Source of the DNA: Crossaster papposus
Taxonomy: Eukaryota; Echinodermata; Asteroidea; Velatida; Solasteridae
Assembly: GCA_037893245.1 (NCBI GenBank)
Contig: JBAIAA010000885.1
Location: 558,001 to 622,000 of the forward strand
Direction of reading: 5' to 3'
DNA length: 64,000 bases
Part shown: positions 20,044 to 33,003 of the stretch, one piece after another
How the letters are laid out: each line of letters starts with the position of its first letter
How positions within the stretch are numbered: position 1 is the first letter of the stretch
Made by a program: the position numbers and the translations under genes
The notes under the pieces: model-generated
Told to the model about the DNA's origin: nothing
The model's input: only the letters and a program-made list of their open reading frames with translations
Databases searched by the model: none

Positions 20044-23000
20044 ACTGTCCGTGATTCTGGTTGCAATTGCATACCTGAGTTCTGTCTCCAAATAAAGTCA
20101 TCAGATATTCGAGAAATTTTGAACTTGCGAATATATATATAAATAATATTACTTTTCTAAAATCCTTTTTACAAATGTGCATTTGTAGCAGTATGCTTTA
20201 AGTGAAAGAAAACAGTTCACGGGAAGACTTCGAAATATAATTACCACCAGACCAAGTGTTTAGGCCCTACGTCATCCATGTTCCTTGTAAGAACATGATG
20301 GAACAAAAAAAATTAATGTTAATATAGCTCAATATTGCGTCAATTAGGCAGTATCTTTGACATTTAACAAGCACAAATAAAAAGCAGAGTGAAAACATTA
20401 TTAACATAGACAAGATGATCTATATTGCACAGTTACTCGGTAAACAGATACAGAATAATTATTCAAATCCTGATATCACACCCAGCCAAATACTGATTGT
20501 ACGATCACCAAAAACCAACACAGCTTTCAAAATCTCATTTGCGTATGTGTATACATGTAGATGTACATGCACACAATTAGGAATGAACCCATTTTCAGGA
20601 ATTAAGTAGAACGCAAGCTGACATTTTGCCTGATTTATTATCTCAGTCAGATTGTCAAAGTGTAATACAGTGTTCGTACAGCGCTATAGGGGGATTCATA
20701 AGCTGGCCTGTTATTTAGTAATTGTCCCTAGTGCACACATTAATTATTTAAGCTTTGTGAATTTTTGTTGGGGTTTCGCGACCGTGCGATATGGAGAAGT
20801 AAAACAATGAATGCGCGTGGAAAAAGGCAAACAAAATGTGGTCATAATGAGAAAGCGCGCGTAATCTACACCGATCCATCAATAAAACACAGTTAAAGGC
20901 CGCAACGGGTAACTGCCATGCACTATATATCACACCAGAACAGTCCTGAACTTCGTAACGATTTTATCTCCAGGGTAGAAATAGAACCGTCGTCTGCATC
21001 ATTATCATCATAATATCATTAGGTTGATGCCATATATTCCATGAGTCACTACATGCATAGACTGCCACTTTGTAGCTTTGGGGCTCACTGTATATATTAC
21101 ATACGGAGGAGCCTTTTACCATATCAAAAATAAGACAGACTTTATTTCAATAAGTATTATTTAGATTCGGTATGAGAGAGAAAAAACATAGACAAACTTT
21201 AACATCCTACTTTTTAGTACGAATCTTTGGAATAATGTTACGTAAATCTTAATTTATTTTCGTTACGAGGTGTCGCTTTAAATTTAACATTCAAAATCCA
21301 ATTCAAAATTCAAAATTGATTGAAAAATATTAGTCAGATATGAAGTAACCAATCGCAATAATTGATATAATTATATACGACTCTAATGCCGTTTGGATTG
21401 GCTTGAATGGGCGGTGATAATCCTATGATTATCTTGCACATTCGTCTGTTCTGATCACAAATTAATTAAAATGCAACTCAACGCAAACGCCAACACAATA
21501 TAAATATACACAGCAAAGGAACTTGGAGAGACACATTGAACTTTGCAAAATACGGTGTTGTAGTGTGCTGTATGCTAAAGTATTAAGCAAATGCAGATTG
21601 GTTTGTTTTTTTGTTACACTATCAATCCACTGTTAAACAATCTTCAATGCTCTGATGCAAACACTCCTCCATCTAGATTCCTCGGCAGAAATTATTTGAA
21701 GCATGTGACATCATTAGACAAATACCGAGATGGGAAACTGGCAACCATCCCAAACATGTCACGTGATAGTAGACAAGGGAGTCACAACATCTCAAGAGAT
21801 GTCCGAAAAACAAGAAATATATGTAAAACGAAGCGATGAAGTGATTTTGTTTTATAATGGCAAGTTATGACTGTGAAATATCAAGCATCACTTTGTATTC
21901 CCCAGTACTGACATCGCTGCGCTTGAGTGATAAAAACGTCCGGTACAAATACGCAAGATATGACCACCAAACAATAGTCTGGTACTGCTGACCTCAGAAG
22001 CATATAATGAAACAATATATGCCGCCTATGGGAACCAAACATGCATTCATATAGCATTTAGGATTTGAATGTAACATTTCATTCTTTCACAGTTCTTTGG
22101 TTTAAGAATCAGAGACAAAAAAGAGAAGTTATATCCTCTTCCGTCCTTTCTTCTTGAAATCATGCATGAAGTTCTTTCATCGGGGACTTGTGAGGAGTCT
22201 AATACTGCACCACGTGTCCTGGTAGCCATTACATTAATTTGCCGCGGTGCAGCGAAACCAAATATTTATCACGTGTTCACATTTCGTTGGATAATCCAGC
22301 TACTGTTAGCCTGCTTTCTCAATTCTCATTACAATGTAAGGTGATACACACCAGGACATGGGTGGTATGTGTGGATGGCCGTATTAATGGAATGTTCGTT
22401 ATCGGATACCTTAGCTGCTGTTTCTTATCAGATAAGTGTGTGTAATAAAAAGGCTCATCAACAAATCATGACTGTTCCCGGCTTGTATGTGAGACTATCT
22501 AGGAATTGTGCTTCTCTTTTCATACGTACACCAATCAACAGAAGCTAGGTCATCAATATAATTGCTACCAAGCATTTCATAAGATTACGTCGCCCCTTGT
22601 GAAGGTCCTTGCTAAGCCCACCCAGAGCTTCAACTTTGACTTTTTAGACCACAGGAGATAAATGAAGGTTTCCATGATGGAACGACGTTAGGTTTCATGC
22701 ACTAATACAACCAATCACACGTTTAATGAGCCTTGTATGTCCCTAGACTCTTATTCTAACTTGTCCTGAATCTTTCCTGGATCTTTTTATTATATTTTCC
22801 GTCGCTTTGTGGTGTTCTCTAATTGATGTATCCGTGCAAAATAAGTCATATGTGGATCTGGCCAGTAGTGAGGTGCACGTGTCGTTCTTAGATATCGGTT
22901 GTTATGATGTTAATAAAGTGTGGCGTATATGGCACTCCATATTTATGAGTCTTATTAACTTCCATGCGCCAGTCAAAACCAAATGCATTTGGGGTGCCTT

Positions 23001-23785
23001 AGTACAGTGCTTCGCAAAACCATGGAACAATGCGAAACAAAGCAATCAACCCACACGGCACTGAAAGTTCTTTTCGCTTCCCAAGAAATGCTACGCCACA
23101 AGTTTCGCTGTGAGTGGTGTCAATATTATTTAGAATAATCCGCCCGAACAACTGCGAACATTGGACTCATTAAGCACATTTGAATTATAGCTCCGTATTT
23201 AAATGCCATCCGTTAATTAGATATTATGCCAATTGCGCTTGATCTACGAAACTTGGTTGCCACTGTTATGTGGAGCCGGATGGAAATTTCCCCTTTTCTT
23301 TTTCTCTCCCCAAAAGGGCTTTTTATGTATATTACCAAAACAACCTCAGTCCATATCCTTATCTCCCTCAGAATGCACAGGCATGAAATGTCCATTATGC
23401 TGATTATTCTTCCCTTGAATCCATTGAAATCAGTACGAGTACGACTAAACAGCAATGTTTCTCCGTGTAGGCTGAACTATAAGCAGGGGTTGAGTTGTAA
23501 ATAATGTAGCAATCAACCCGATGATCCCGTATAAGAGGCAATGATAACGGTAGCCACATGAATCCACATTTCAGACACGTGGCTGTACACCAATAATTCA
23601 AGCGCTGATAGAGGCACAAGTTGGCAGTCACTGAATAAAAGATGGCCCGGGCGTGAATCGAAATCGTACCCTAGCTGGTACAATTGGTTCACCCTCTGCG
23701 CTATTTCCGATAGAAACATTGGGTATTGGTGCATCGAATGGTTTGTGTAGTTATTCTAGGTATAAAGCGTACTTTTCGGTTGTAT
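20044..23785. other. Long stretch without recognised gene
   Basis: AT-rich sequence. An 82-codon open frame at 21591-21839 (+) follows a TATAAATA-like box at about 21499 by about 90 bp, but the protein (MQIGLFFCYTINPLLNN start, basic C-terminus) is not recognised and I do not call it a gene. No other signals found. Confidence 0.4.
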
Positions 23786-24035
23786 CACTCTCTAAATTCC
23801 AAAGAGTGAAACTAGGGACTAGTTTTAGAGTGGATCTCACTCTAAATTTAGATTGAAACACACTTAAAAATGGTACAATTTCAGTGGAATTTGATTAGAT
23901 TTCAGTGGAACTTTATTAGATTTCAACCTTTTTCGAGTAAATTAATTTCACTCTAAAACGTCTGGTCCCTAGTTTCAGACTGTGGGAGTGAATTTTCACT
24001 CGAATGGAGTGAATTTTCACTCTTTGAAATAAGAG
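23786..24035. repeat. Inverted-repeat element rich in TTCACTCT words
   Basis: GAGTGAAACTAGGGAC and its complement (GGTCCCTAGTTTCA) face each other at about 23804-23819 and 23974-23987, each next to a TTTTAGAGTG / CACTCTAAAA pair. TTCACTCT-type words recur at least eight times in both orientations. Probably a MITE; the termini are not resolved. Confidence 0.55.
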
Positions 24036-26163
24036 AGCATGGATGGGCACAAATTAATGTATCGCCAGTGATAGCTAATTATTACAAATTACTAAGTTAG
24101 AAACAAGTTGTCTAAGGGATACCTTATCCCTTTAATGACAGACGAATACGATATCAACGTCACGATACAATGGCATCAGAGATCAATGCTTCTTATTAAA
24201 GGTGTGTAGTCTCCATTGTAAGTGAGGATTGACATGGCTTTGTCGTTATACCCAGGCAACACCAGGGGTCCGTTAATGGAAGGAACTCATCGTCTGCAAT
24301 AGCAATGTTTATGACTGCAGTGGTAACAATAATTTCACAAGGTGAAGATGGAATGAACTCATTCCATCATGCACTGAATGAAATTATTCTTTCCATTGTA
24401 CGAATGTGAAAATTTCATTATTGTTTTACATAACACCTGAACAAATACCTAAATATGATTGGTTAAGGAACCACCAATAATATGGCCGTGCAATAAATCT
24501 TGTATTTACCATTAAATGAAACTTATAAATTTGCCCTCCTACCGAAGAGCTCCTTTAATCCGTTGATAGGCCTACAGCATTCATTTCACGGTCACGCTTC
24601 GAATTATCATCGTGAAATTGGATAACATAAACTAAGGTGCCAAATTGCCGCTTGCGGGAAACACTTCGTGTCATCTCATATTTTCAATATAATATACGCC
24701 AACGACAAAAAGCTCACCCCCTACAAACAAAAAGGAGCAAGAATATCATTTAATACCGATCCGTGAGATCAAAACGGTTTGCCGAATGTTACTCCTTGTG
24801 TGACCCAACCTGCAAGTTCTAATTTGACGGGCGGGTAACCGAGTTAAAGCAATTGATAGAGACCGTCTTGTTAATTGTGGAATCCGAGTAGTGTGTATTG
24901 CCAGTTCTATGCTAGCGGCGATATGACGTCATTCCCAGGTAAGCTGTATAGCCAGAATGGATCCTTCCCAGGTATGGGTTTAAGTCAGTGCTATAAGATG
25001 GACACCAATGACGTATGATTGGTGATAAGGCCTCTACTGCTAAATATCAAAAAAATATTTTCCCGCCATCCTCATGCAGGTGAAAATGTTAGCCACCTTC
25101 AAGGCCTCGGTCAGTAAAACGTATACAAAATAAATGTCGGACGTTAACTTTCCTCGAAACACAACTCATTATGATGCCGTTTATCAATGTAATTTTTGTG
25201 ACAGTAGATGGCGCTTTAACCCTTGACCTTTAAAATTTACATCATCAGTCGTGAGACATAAGATGGAGTTTTACCCTAGTTTCACATTTGACCTATATAA
25301 TGTATCTAACCCCCAAACCAAAAGATTTGTGGCCAATTATATAAAATAGCAGGTCATAGCTTGTCTAGATAATAAATTAGCTTGATGGTGTTCCGAACAC
25401 CTCCTCCGCTGTTGGTTGTTGGTTGTCTTGGTCCCACATGGAGTGTGATGAAACAGTCGCCAACGAATTGAATTTCTGGCCGGTCGCGCCCCGATCACTG
25501 GCCAGCTAAAAGTGCGTCAGAGTCACAGACCGATGACAACACGTAACGCTTGATCCTTGGCTCGCTTCGACACCTCCCATGCCGTTCCTAATTAATTTCA
25601 GACCGACAAATGATATATGAGGGACGGAGGCGAGAGCAGCGATGTTTATGATTCCCTGAGGAAGCAGTATGGAAGACACCTGAGGTGAGGTTGCCTTGCC
25701 TGGATAAGACGTACATCCATAAACAACTGGGCACATCTCAATCTAAGATAATAAGGACAGTCTTCTGGTTTGTACGCATACCCTTTATACCCATACTCCC
25801 TCAGCCTTAGGTGTTAACCGAGTCTCACAAAATGAGTTTCAAGGTGATAAAAACATACTGGCTACCCATACTGCATTGCACTGGGACTTCGTATTCACTC
25901 TGACATCATCTACAATTGTTGGCGGCTGCCAGCAAGAATTGTCCAGGGTGCCGGTAATGTTGGACAGCAACCAGAACGCGTATTGAAATCGTCAGTTGTG
26001 ACCAAAACATCTTTCAAGCAAGGCAAACATGAGACTCTTTGATGTGTGTATTTTAGAAACATTTTGGAAAGCTTATTTACCGCAGTGAATCCAAGAGTGC
26101 AATAAATTGCAGTAAACACTGCCATTCGCCGATGAGAATTCGGGCCGCGACATGTCCCGGTTA
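24036..26163. other. Gap without recognised gene
   Basis: No supported gene. A GC-richer patch at 25380-25740 contains a 76-codon minus-strand frame without recognisable features. Confidence 0.45.
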
Positions 26164-26547
26164 TTAAAGGTAGGATACACCATTTGCAGATATCGAAAAA
26201 ATTTACTACCGAATTATTATATATCTTACTCATCTGAAAATAATTATTGATTCTAGGCATCCAGCAAAATGATTGCGCTAGATATCCTGTAATTATTCTG
26301 AAAAATATAATTTTATAAAGAAAATTTGGCGATCGCCGGACGGCGATCGCGAAAAAACACAAATAACATAAGAATAACTGTTCGACGCCGGTTGAAAACT
26401 AACGCTGTTTTTCGTGCTTTTCTCAGCATCCATGATTGTAAAACTTCGGACAGGTCAGTTAAACGATATTTACTATAAAATACAACCCCAAAAATCTACC
26501 CATTCATGATAATTCAAGCAATTACAAATGGTGTATACTACCTTTAA
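26164..26547. mobile_element. TTAA-type MITE, family A, copy 1 (384 bp)
   Basis: TTAA at 26164-26167 and 26544-26547. Terminal repeats follow TTAAAGGTAGTATACACCAT with small changes. The centre has a near-perfect palindrome GGCGATCGCC-GGAC-GGCGATCGC at about 26328-26350. The 150-codon open frame across it is an accident of the repeat, since shared peptide stretches come from the repeat in several copies. Confidence 0.9.
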
Positions 26548-28105
26548 GGCGATAATGTATTTTAACAAACCTCGATGATTGTGAAGATACGTTAACAGAC
26601 GCGAGCATCAAGAACTTTTATTACACGTTTGAATGAGTGCTACAGAGGGTTGCACATCGAACAAATTAATGAATAGCTCAAAACTACGAGATAACCTGCA
26701 AAATCACGTCATAAATTGGCACTCAGTAGTCAATTATCAGTGTCTTGAGTTGCAGTTCAATTTGAAGGATAGAAGCAAATGCTTTCAATTCAAGGTATTT
26801 TAATGACATATTATAGTCAATTTTAGCCGAAAACTAACATAACTTTGTATGTTAACTTTAAACAGTTTCTTACCTTCCTCTTAATTTGTAAGTGACTTGG
26901 GACCTTGTTTCCTTATGAGAGCAAGAGTCCTCTTAATCTGAATATTTACAAGGTGTATTATAGCAGAGTTTTCTGGGTCACCGCAATTAATTCATGAATT
27001 AGGGAACCAAGGTGGGGAAATGTCCTTTCTCTGTGGTTATATAGTAAGCGATAATAATTATGGCATTGGTAAAGCCTATCCTCTAAAAGCCACGTGCATG
27101 TTTTTCCTCCATAATACCCGGAAGCTAACAAAGATACGTTTTTGTCGTAAAATAAAAACAAAATATTGCTCAATAATATTCCGCAGAAAAAAATCCTCCA
27201 ACTATATACTGGAGGAAAATCCACGTAGTTCATCCAAATAGTTTGCTATCTACCTGCGATAGCACGCTACCGGTAAGCCATCATGACTGGCTGCGCGTGT
27301 TATTGCATGAGATCATTCACCTCCGATGCGTTGTTCAAAAACAAAGTACCACGTACGTCAGGGAAATCCACGACTCATATTTCCCTCATCATGTATAGCT
27401 ATTTTAAAAGGATACGAAAACGCCTTTTCGCCATGCAGTGCACGCGTGTCTTGTATTTGAGCAAGCCAAAATTGCTGGAATCCAGAACGGCTCTAAAGTT
27501 CTTTTTGTGATGAGTGAACCCGTTCACCCGTTCTGCATGTACGTCACAAAGACAAATCAACATAACTTAATTGAATTGAACTTTGTCTCAGATGTTCTCT
27601 CGTTGTTTTCATCGCCGATATCTTGTTTGTTTACTGTTTACCATATCTTCTGTATTTGACTAATGTAAACAAAACTTCACTGTATACACACTGGTAACGG
27701 AATTGGTAAAGGTATAGTGTAACGTCACTGAAAGGATTACCCTATCGATTTTAGAAGTTGTGTGTTGTTTTTGCGTTCAAGCCTAACTGCCTGTCTGTGA
27801 TTGGAGTTATGGGGCGAATCATTGATTTAGCTGAGGAAATACTCATGGCTCAGATAGTAACGTCCTGTCAAATCTTATTGGCTGTGGAACGGTGGTGACG
27901 TCATTTGTGTCATTAATATTCATGATTCATTAAAGAATTTGTCAATACCTACGTGGTTTGCCAAACCGTCCATTGTCTATGCTGCTACTTAATAGCCTGT
28001 TGTTCACCGTGAATAATTGTTGCGAGGAAGATTTGTTTATTACGGACATCCGTAGCTAACCTGTCCAATGTGTGCACCTTTCCGTGGTACAAGCTGTAAA
28101 TTATT
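26548..28105. other. Gap without recognised gene
   Basis: No supported gene or RNA. Open frames up to 91 codons have no recognisable content. Confidence 0.45.
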
Positions 28106-28465
28106 ATGGCTATACGGACCATTTGCATATATTTCGAACAATTGTACTACCGGATTATTAAGAAATATCTTACTTATTTGAAAGTAAATAATGATTGTAT
28201 GCATCCAGCAAAATGATTGCACTGTATAGATATCTTGTAATTGATCCGAAAATTGAATTTCATTTTTTTTAAATCACGATCGCCAGAACAACCTAAGAAC
28301 CACTGCCCAACGCCGGTTGAAAACGAACGCCGTTTTTCTTGCTTTTCCATGATTGTAAAACTTCGAACAGGTCAGTTAAGCGATAATTACTTTAAAATAT
28401 AACCCAGTTTTGTTTACCTATTCATGATAATTCAAGCAATTACCAATGGTGTCTCCGACCTTTAA
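28106..28465. mobile_element. TTAA-type MITE, family A, copy 2, degenerate
   Basis: Right end intact at TTAA 28462-28465 (ACCAATGGTGT...CCTTTAA). The left end is eroded (TATACGGACCATTTGC). The interior matches the other copies, but the central GCGATCGC palindrome has decayed. Confidence 0.7.
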
Positions 28466-29478
28466 GACACGGTCTTCCTGGCTAAATCTCGTCTTTACGA
28501 TTTTCCTCCAAATGCACAAGTAAAACGTTTCATTATTCCTTTGAATATGCCGACTGTTTCATTAACAATTTATAACGCTGAAAAAAACCCGAATTGTTGA
28601 CTTCCTGTTGTGTTTTCCTTTTGCTTTCTAGTGGTCGTGATGTTTGCAATGGTTTCATGTTATTATCATATACCATATGCCTATTATTATACAGCCCTTG
28701 CTTATACCAAGCTGAAATATGGAAATTGCAGCTGCCATTTCTGTTAATGTTTGGCAATATCAGGTGTACGATTGATCGCATTGGCTCAGGCTGTGCAATA
28801 TCGCTGCTTAGCTCCCCACTCAGATTTGGTGTGATTTTTGGTATGAGTTTTTTTCTCCTCCATCGAGGGCATTGCTATTGCACGGACCGCCGTAGGAGAT
28901 ATGCCTGTCTGATAAACAGCGCTGAGCGCGCTGTACTGAAAACGAACCGGGTAATTACTGGCTTGTTTGCGTCTTGTGACGTAACACTGCGCGGGTAATG
29001 ACGCAATGAGCCTCGTGACAAGCTAGGCCAGATGAAAGGGAGGGGGGGGGTGGAGTTTACACGTATTCCAGTCTCGACTGAGATCAAGTTCGATTAAGTC
29101 TGCTGTCTGGATAAGGATTCTCAATTAAAATTGTATTTAATTGCTTGCCGTGCAATTATTAAAGACGGTGTTTTCTAAATGTCAAAGGCTAATAACGCCA
29201 GGCTTACGTGACGCGCTCAACATGAATGAAGAAAACAGAGAATCTCATGCACGATTGAAAGTTGTTTATTACAATTTAATAATAAATATCATGTGCCTCT
29301 GTTGTCGGAACCACTAAACTATGAGTTGACGTCTTCCTAAAAACATTTATAAAACAAAAGAGGTGGTTATTATAGTGATGAGTGTCAAATACACAGGTTT
29401 GCGTTGTAATGAGATGAAAATAACCCCTGAGATTGTTTTTTTTAAATGTCGGATTTTCTCAACGTGAGTATCTAAAAC
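28466..29478. other. Gap without recognised gene
   Basis: A 134-codon plus-strand frame at 28594-28998 overlaps minus-strand frames and has no recognisable domain. No splice structure supports it. Confidence 0.4.
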
Positions 29479-29869
29479 TTAAAGGTAGGATACACCATTG
29501 GTCATTGCTTAAATTATCATGAATGAGTAGATTTGGGGGTTGTATTTTATAGTAAATATCGTTTAACTGAGCTGTCCGAAGTTTTAGAATCATGGATGCT
29601 GAGAAAAGCACGAAAAACAGCGGGTTTTTTAACCGGCGTCGAGCAGTTATTCTTAGGCCTATGTTATCTTTGTTTTTTCGCGATCGCCGTCCGGCGATCG
29701 CGAATTTTTCATTATAAAATTATATTTTTCGGAATAATTACAGGATATCTAGCGCAATCATTTTGCTGGATGCCCAGAATCAACATTTACTTTCAGATGA
29801 GTAGGATATTTCTTAATAATTCGGTAGTAAATATTTTCGATATTTGCAAATGGTGTATACTACCTTTAA
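29479..29869. mobile_element. TTAA-type MITE, family A, copy 3 (391 bp, reverse orientation)
   Basis: TTAA at 29479-29482 and 29866-29869 with good terminal inverted repeats and the central palindrome GCGATCGCCGTCCGGCGATCGC kept, with G/T variation in the loop relative to copy 1. The open frame inside is not a gene. Confidence 0.9.
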
Positions 29870-31509
29870 ATAGTAATGTTGACATTGCCTGACTGAACGG
29901 CAACGTTATTGCAATTAAGTACGAGTAAATATTGTGAATGATGTGCTGGTATGTTATCCTTGAGGCATTTTTTGTAAAAACAAAATCCTGAGTCGGGTCA
30001 CTGGACAGAGGGTGTTAATATAAAGTGTTCATTGGCGTCGTCTGGATTCCATACAGCATGTTTAGCAGTCGTAGTGTCGTTATTGTTTTGCAATTTTGCA
30101 CACTGTTTGGATTGTCATGGTAACTTGGTTTATTATTGTGTATGGCCTACTGATTTCACACCAATGAATTTATAGTTAAAAGGGTAAAAAGTGGAGGACG
30201 GATGTTGTTGAATTTCTGTAGATTATGTCGTTTGATTCGGGTGTGAAATATTGTCTTAAACTGACTATTTTGTTTATCAAATATCGACTATAACTGGGGG
30301 CTAAAACTTGTCCTAACAATAGTCGGGTATATGTAACGAGCTATGTTATTATTTAAATTAAATATTCACTTGCCAAGTTCGGATTTGTTGTCTTTAGTGG
30401 GTATAAAACTGGAACACGTGGCCTCCTTAATTGCTGCGTCTAATTCTACCCTTTGTGCCGACTCTGACATTGAGATTTAGGTAAAGCAAAAGTAGCCTCC
30501 ACAATTCTCGACTTACTCGTAAGGGCTGCAGGTTCAGTTAGTGTAAAAGCAATTAGGAGCAATGCTTAGCCACTCACACGACCGCAAGAAAATCCAGCAC
30601 CGATGTAAACAGACAAGCTTGGCCGGGGAGAAACGCTCCGTCTCCCGGTACGTGTACCATTGGCTGTTGCACGAGGTCATGATCGACCTTCGAGAAGGTG
30701 TGGGGAATACTAATTAATGTGGAATCCGTCGTGACGTCAGTCCTGCAATTTAATCGACGTAGGAAAAACCCCGACCTAAGATATACGCGACGCCGGAGCG
30801 ACCTCGTGCCAGGCTCCCTAATTTGAATAACTTTTACCAACGTGTAGATGGCGCATGTCTGTGATTATTGCAAATAGAGTAAATGCAAACAGTGAAATTG
30901 CAATGCTTGTAATTGTAATTACAAACAATCGCTTTGTATTGATTGTTGCTCCTATTCCCGCCATGTACTGGCTGACTATTCCGAAGACGTCGTGGCACAA
31001 AATACACGTTTGCTTGAAAATGGTCCTGAGCCAGTGAATGACGTACGCGGGTTGGCAAAACAACTTTTTGGGAGATGTATAGATTTGCGCTACACAGTCA
31101 ACAAGCTGACTGGACTTGGGCAAAACAAGTAATGTTTCTGCATAATTATCTTAAACAAACAAGAAATTGGAGAGAGCTGCCATATGGCGGGAAAATGCCA
31201 GCCAGTATTCGGCAGAATGCTGGGCTTAATGTGATGGGGTGTAGGGTGTGTATAGAGAACAGCAAAAAGTGACTTGATGAGAGTCTATACGGAGGGGATC
31301 CAAATGAGACTCGGGGACCATTTTAATCACATCCGATGCTTCGATGATGCTGTTGCAGATATGTGATGTTTAGTTATTGTTAATACTATGTTTTCACACC
31401 AATTTTGTTTAGTATACTAGGTGTCTGAAATGTGTAGGACTTTTATATTTGGCATTATCTTCCTGGATATTGTTCACTTGAAGAGTGTTTGAGGTGGATA
31501 AACTATCAT
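29870..31509. other. Gap without recognised gene
   Basis: A GC-richer block at 30570-30830 with a TGACGTCAG motif near 30732 might be regulatory. No gene recognised. Confidence 0.4.
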
Positions 31510-31775
31510 GTTCGCATAGCGGTTCTTTCCTCGCTTTCTACCGCTATGGCCCGGGTTTGAATCCCGCCTGGGCCAATGTGGATTGGATTTTCAGTTTCTG
31601 CCTGATTCCGTGGATTTCTTCCAGGATATTCTTCTGGGGTTTTCCTCCCACCTCTGCTAAAACTGAACCTTCTCATTGTCTTCTCTACATGTTTCTTCAA
31701 GCTTGCGGGCTACAGTGCCTGGGTGCGTTTGAAGGATCCTTGGTTTCATTACAAGAAATAATTAATAATAAGAAT
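31510..31775 (+). mobile_element. tRNA-derived SINE, older copy
   Basis: Head with A-box-like TAGCGGTTCTTTCC and B box GGGTTTGAATCC, followed by a body shared with the copy at 62217-62493 (GGATATTCTTCTGGGGTTTT, CCTCCCACCTCT). Substitutions in the B box and no clear target duplication suggest an older insertion. Confidence 0.8.
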
Positions 31776-31999
31776 TAAAGGCTTGGTTTAAAGAAGTTTC
31801 TTATTAATGATGTCTTCACTTGATGACTAATTCAAAAGAGTCGTTCTAGCTCTCGTTCTAGCTCTCGTTCACGAGTTTTACCAACTTCATGGACTCATAA
31901 AGTTTCTTGACAGTAGTGATAAATTATTGTACCTGGTGCTTAGGTATTTATATAATTCACATTCATTAGGTATTGACAGTTGTGTAAAACTTAATATAC

Positions 32000-32262
32000 C
32001 TCCAAATAGGCACTTGGGGAGACAATCCCATATAGATGTACACAAACTTAAAACAGTCCTAACTTGTTTACCCTAACCCTTTTCCCTAAGATCTTCGAGA
32101 TTTATGCTATTTAGACCAAAATCTGTCGTTCTAGGACAAAAATAACTCCCAAATATCGTTGTTTAGGGTAGCTAGACACTTAGGGAGACACTGAAAAGTG
32201 CCACTGTCTCCCTATTACCTAAAAACCTACGCTAATTTGTCTCCCCAAGTGCCTATTTGGAA
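32000..32262. mobile_element. MITE, family I (263 bp)
   Basis: Perfect terminal inverted repeats CCAAATAGGCACTTGGGGAG extending to AGACAA, with an internal block GTCTCCCTATTACCTAAAAA. The same block occurs in each unit of the initiator tRNA array. No target duplication identified. Confidence 0.8.
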
Positions 32263-32319
32263 GAATTTACCTAACGCTTGTGATATATATACACATTTAT
32301 TACGTACAAACTAGAAAGT

Positions 32320-32660
32320 CTGACCGTCCGTCATCCCAAATTACTCGCCTTATCCCTCCGAGAATGTTGCAGCGCTTCATCGTGTCATGTCAACCTGTAT
32401 GCCTGGGTCTGCCCGACCCTAATCTTTGCCACCCTCGTCTGACCGTCCGTCATCCCAAATCACTCGCCTTATCCCTCCGAGAATGTTGCAGCGCTTCATC
32501 TTGTCATGTCAACCTGTATGCCTGGGTCTGCCCGACCCTAATCTTTGCCACCCTCGCCTGACCGTCCGTCATCCCAAATCACTCGCCTTATCCCTCCGAG
32601 AATGTTGCAGCGCTTCATCGTGTCATGTCAACCTGTATGCCTGGGTCTGCCCGACCTTAA
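32320..32660 (+). repeat. Tandem repeat, 2.9 copies of 119 bp
   Basis: TGACCGTCCGTCATCCCAAA begins units at 32321, 32440 and 32559; copies are almost identical. It produces two overlapping 93-97-codon frames, which are not genes, as 119 is not a multiple of three and the translation shifts frame between units. Confidence 0.93.
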
Positions 32661-32794
32661 ACTGTCAGGAGTGTAGAGCTAGAGAGGATGTGCAGCGGAA
32701 ACAAAAGGAACGAACGTGACGCCAGTATAATAAAACTACCCATGAATTTTTCTCTCAGCTTGATGCTAATTTTAGTGCATGTAGATGGATACAT

Positions 32795-32850
32795 CAAGGT
32801 GGATACTTCATTTGCAGATACCGAAAATATTTACTACTGAATTATTAATG
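32795..32850. mobile_element. Family A MITE end fragment
   Basis: AAGGTGGATACTTCATTTGC followed by AGATACCGAAAATATTTACT matches the left 55 bp of family A. The rest is missing and sequence changes at about 32851. Confidence 0.6.
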
Positions 32851-32889
32851 TCTGGGCCTTGCAATTCATAGGTTGTGTGTATGATAGTG

Positions 32890-32914
<25 letters not shown>
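32890..32914. repeat. Poly-C tract, 25 bp
   Basis: Uninterrupted run of C followed by a T-rich run, just beyond the truncated family A fragment. Confidence 0.95.
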
Positions 32915-32920
<6 letters not shown>

Positions 32921-33003
32921 TTTTGATACGTTCTTGTTCTACTTTTTGGTTTCGGAGGCTTTTTAAAGATAAAATGAAGCCCACGAACCTGACTTGCAAC
33001 TTA

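Noticed and set aside
21591..21839. 82-codon frame behind a TATA-like box, with a hydrophobic start
   Set aside because: The TATA-like sequence is common in AT-rich DNA and the protein is not recognisable. Kept only as a remark in the gap entry.
25910..26362. 150-codon open frame on the minus strand
   Set aside because: It lies mostly across a family A MITE. The same peptide stretches appear in frames at 28040, 29533 and 42783 only because the repeat recurs, and the copies are broken differently.
28594..28998. 134-codon plus-strand open frame with hydrophobic start
   Set aside because: No recognisable domain, no splice or poly-A context, and overlapping frames on the other strand. Composition explains it.
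32280..32719. Two 93-97-codon frames with repeated peptide
   Set aside because: They are translations of the 119-bp tandem repeat, which shifts frame between units.
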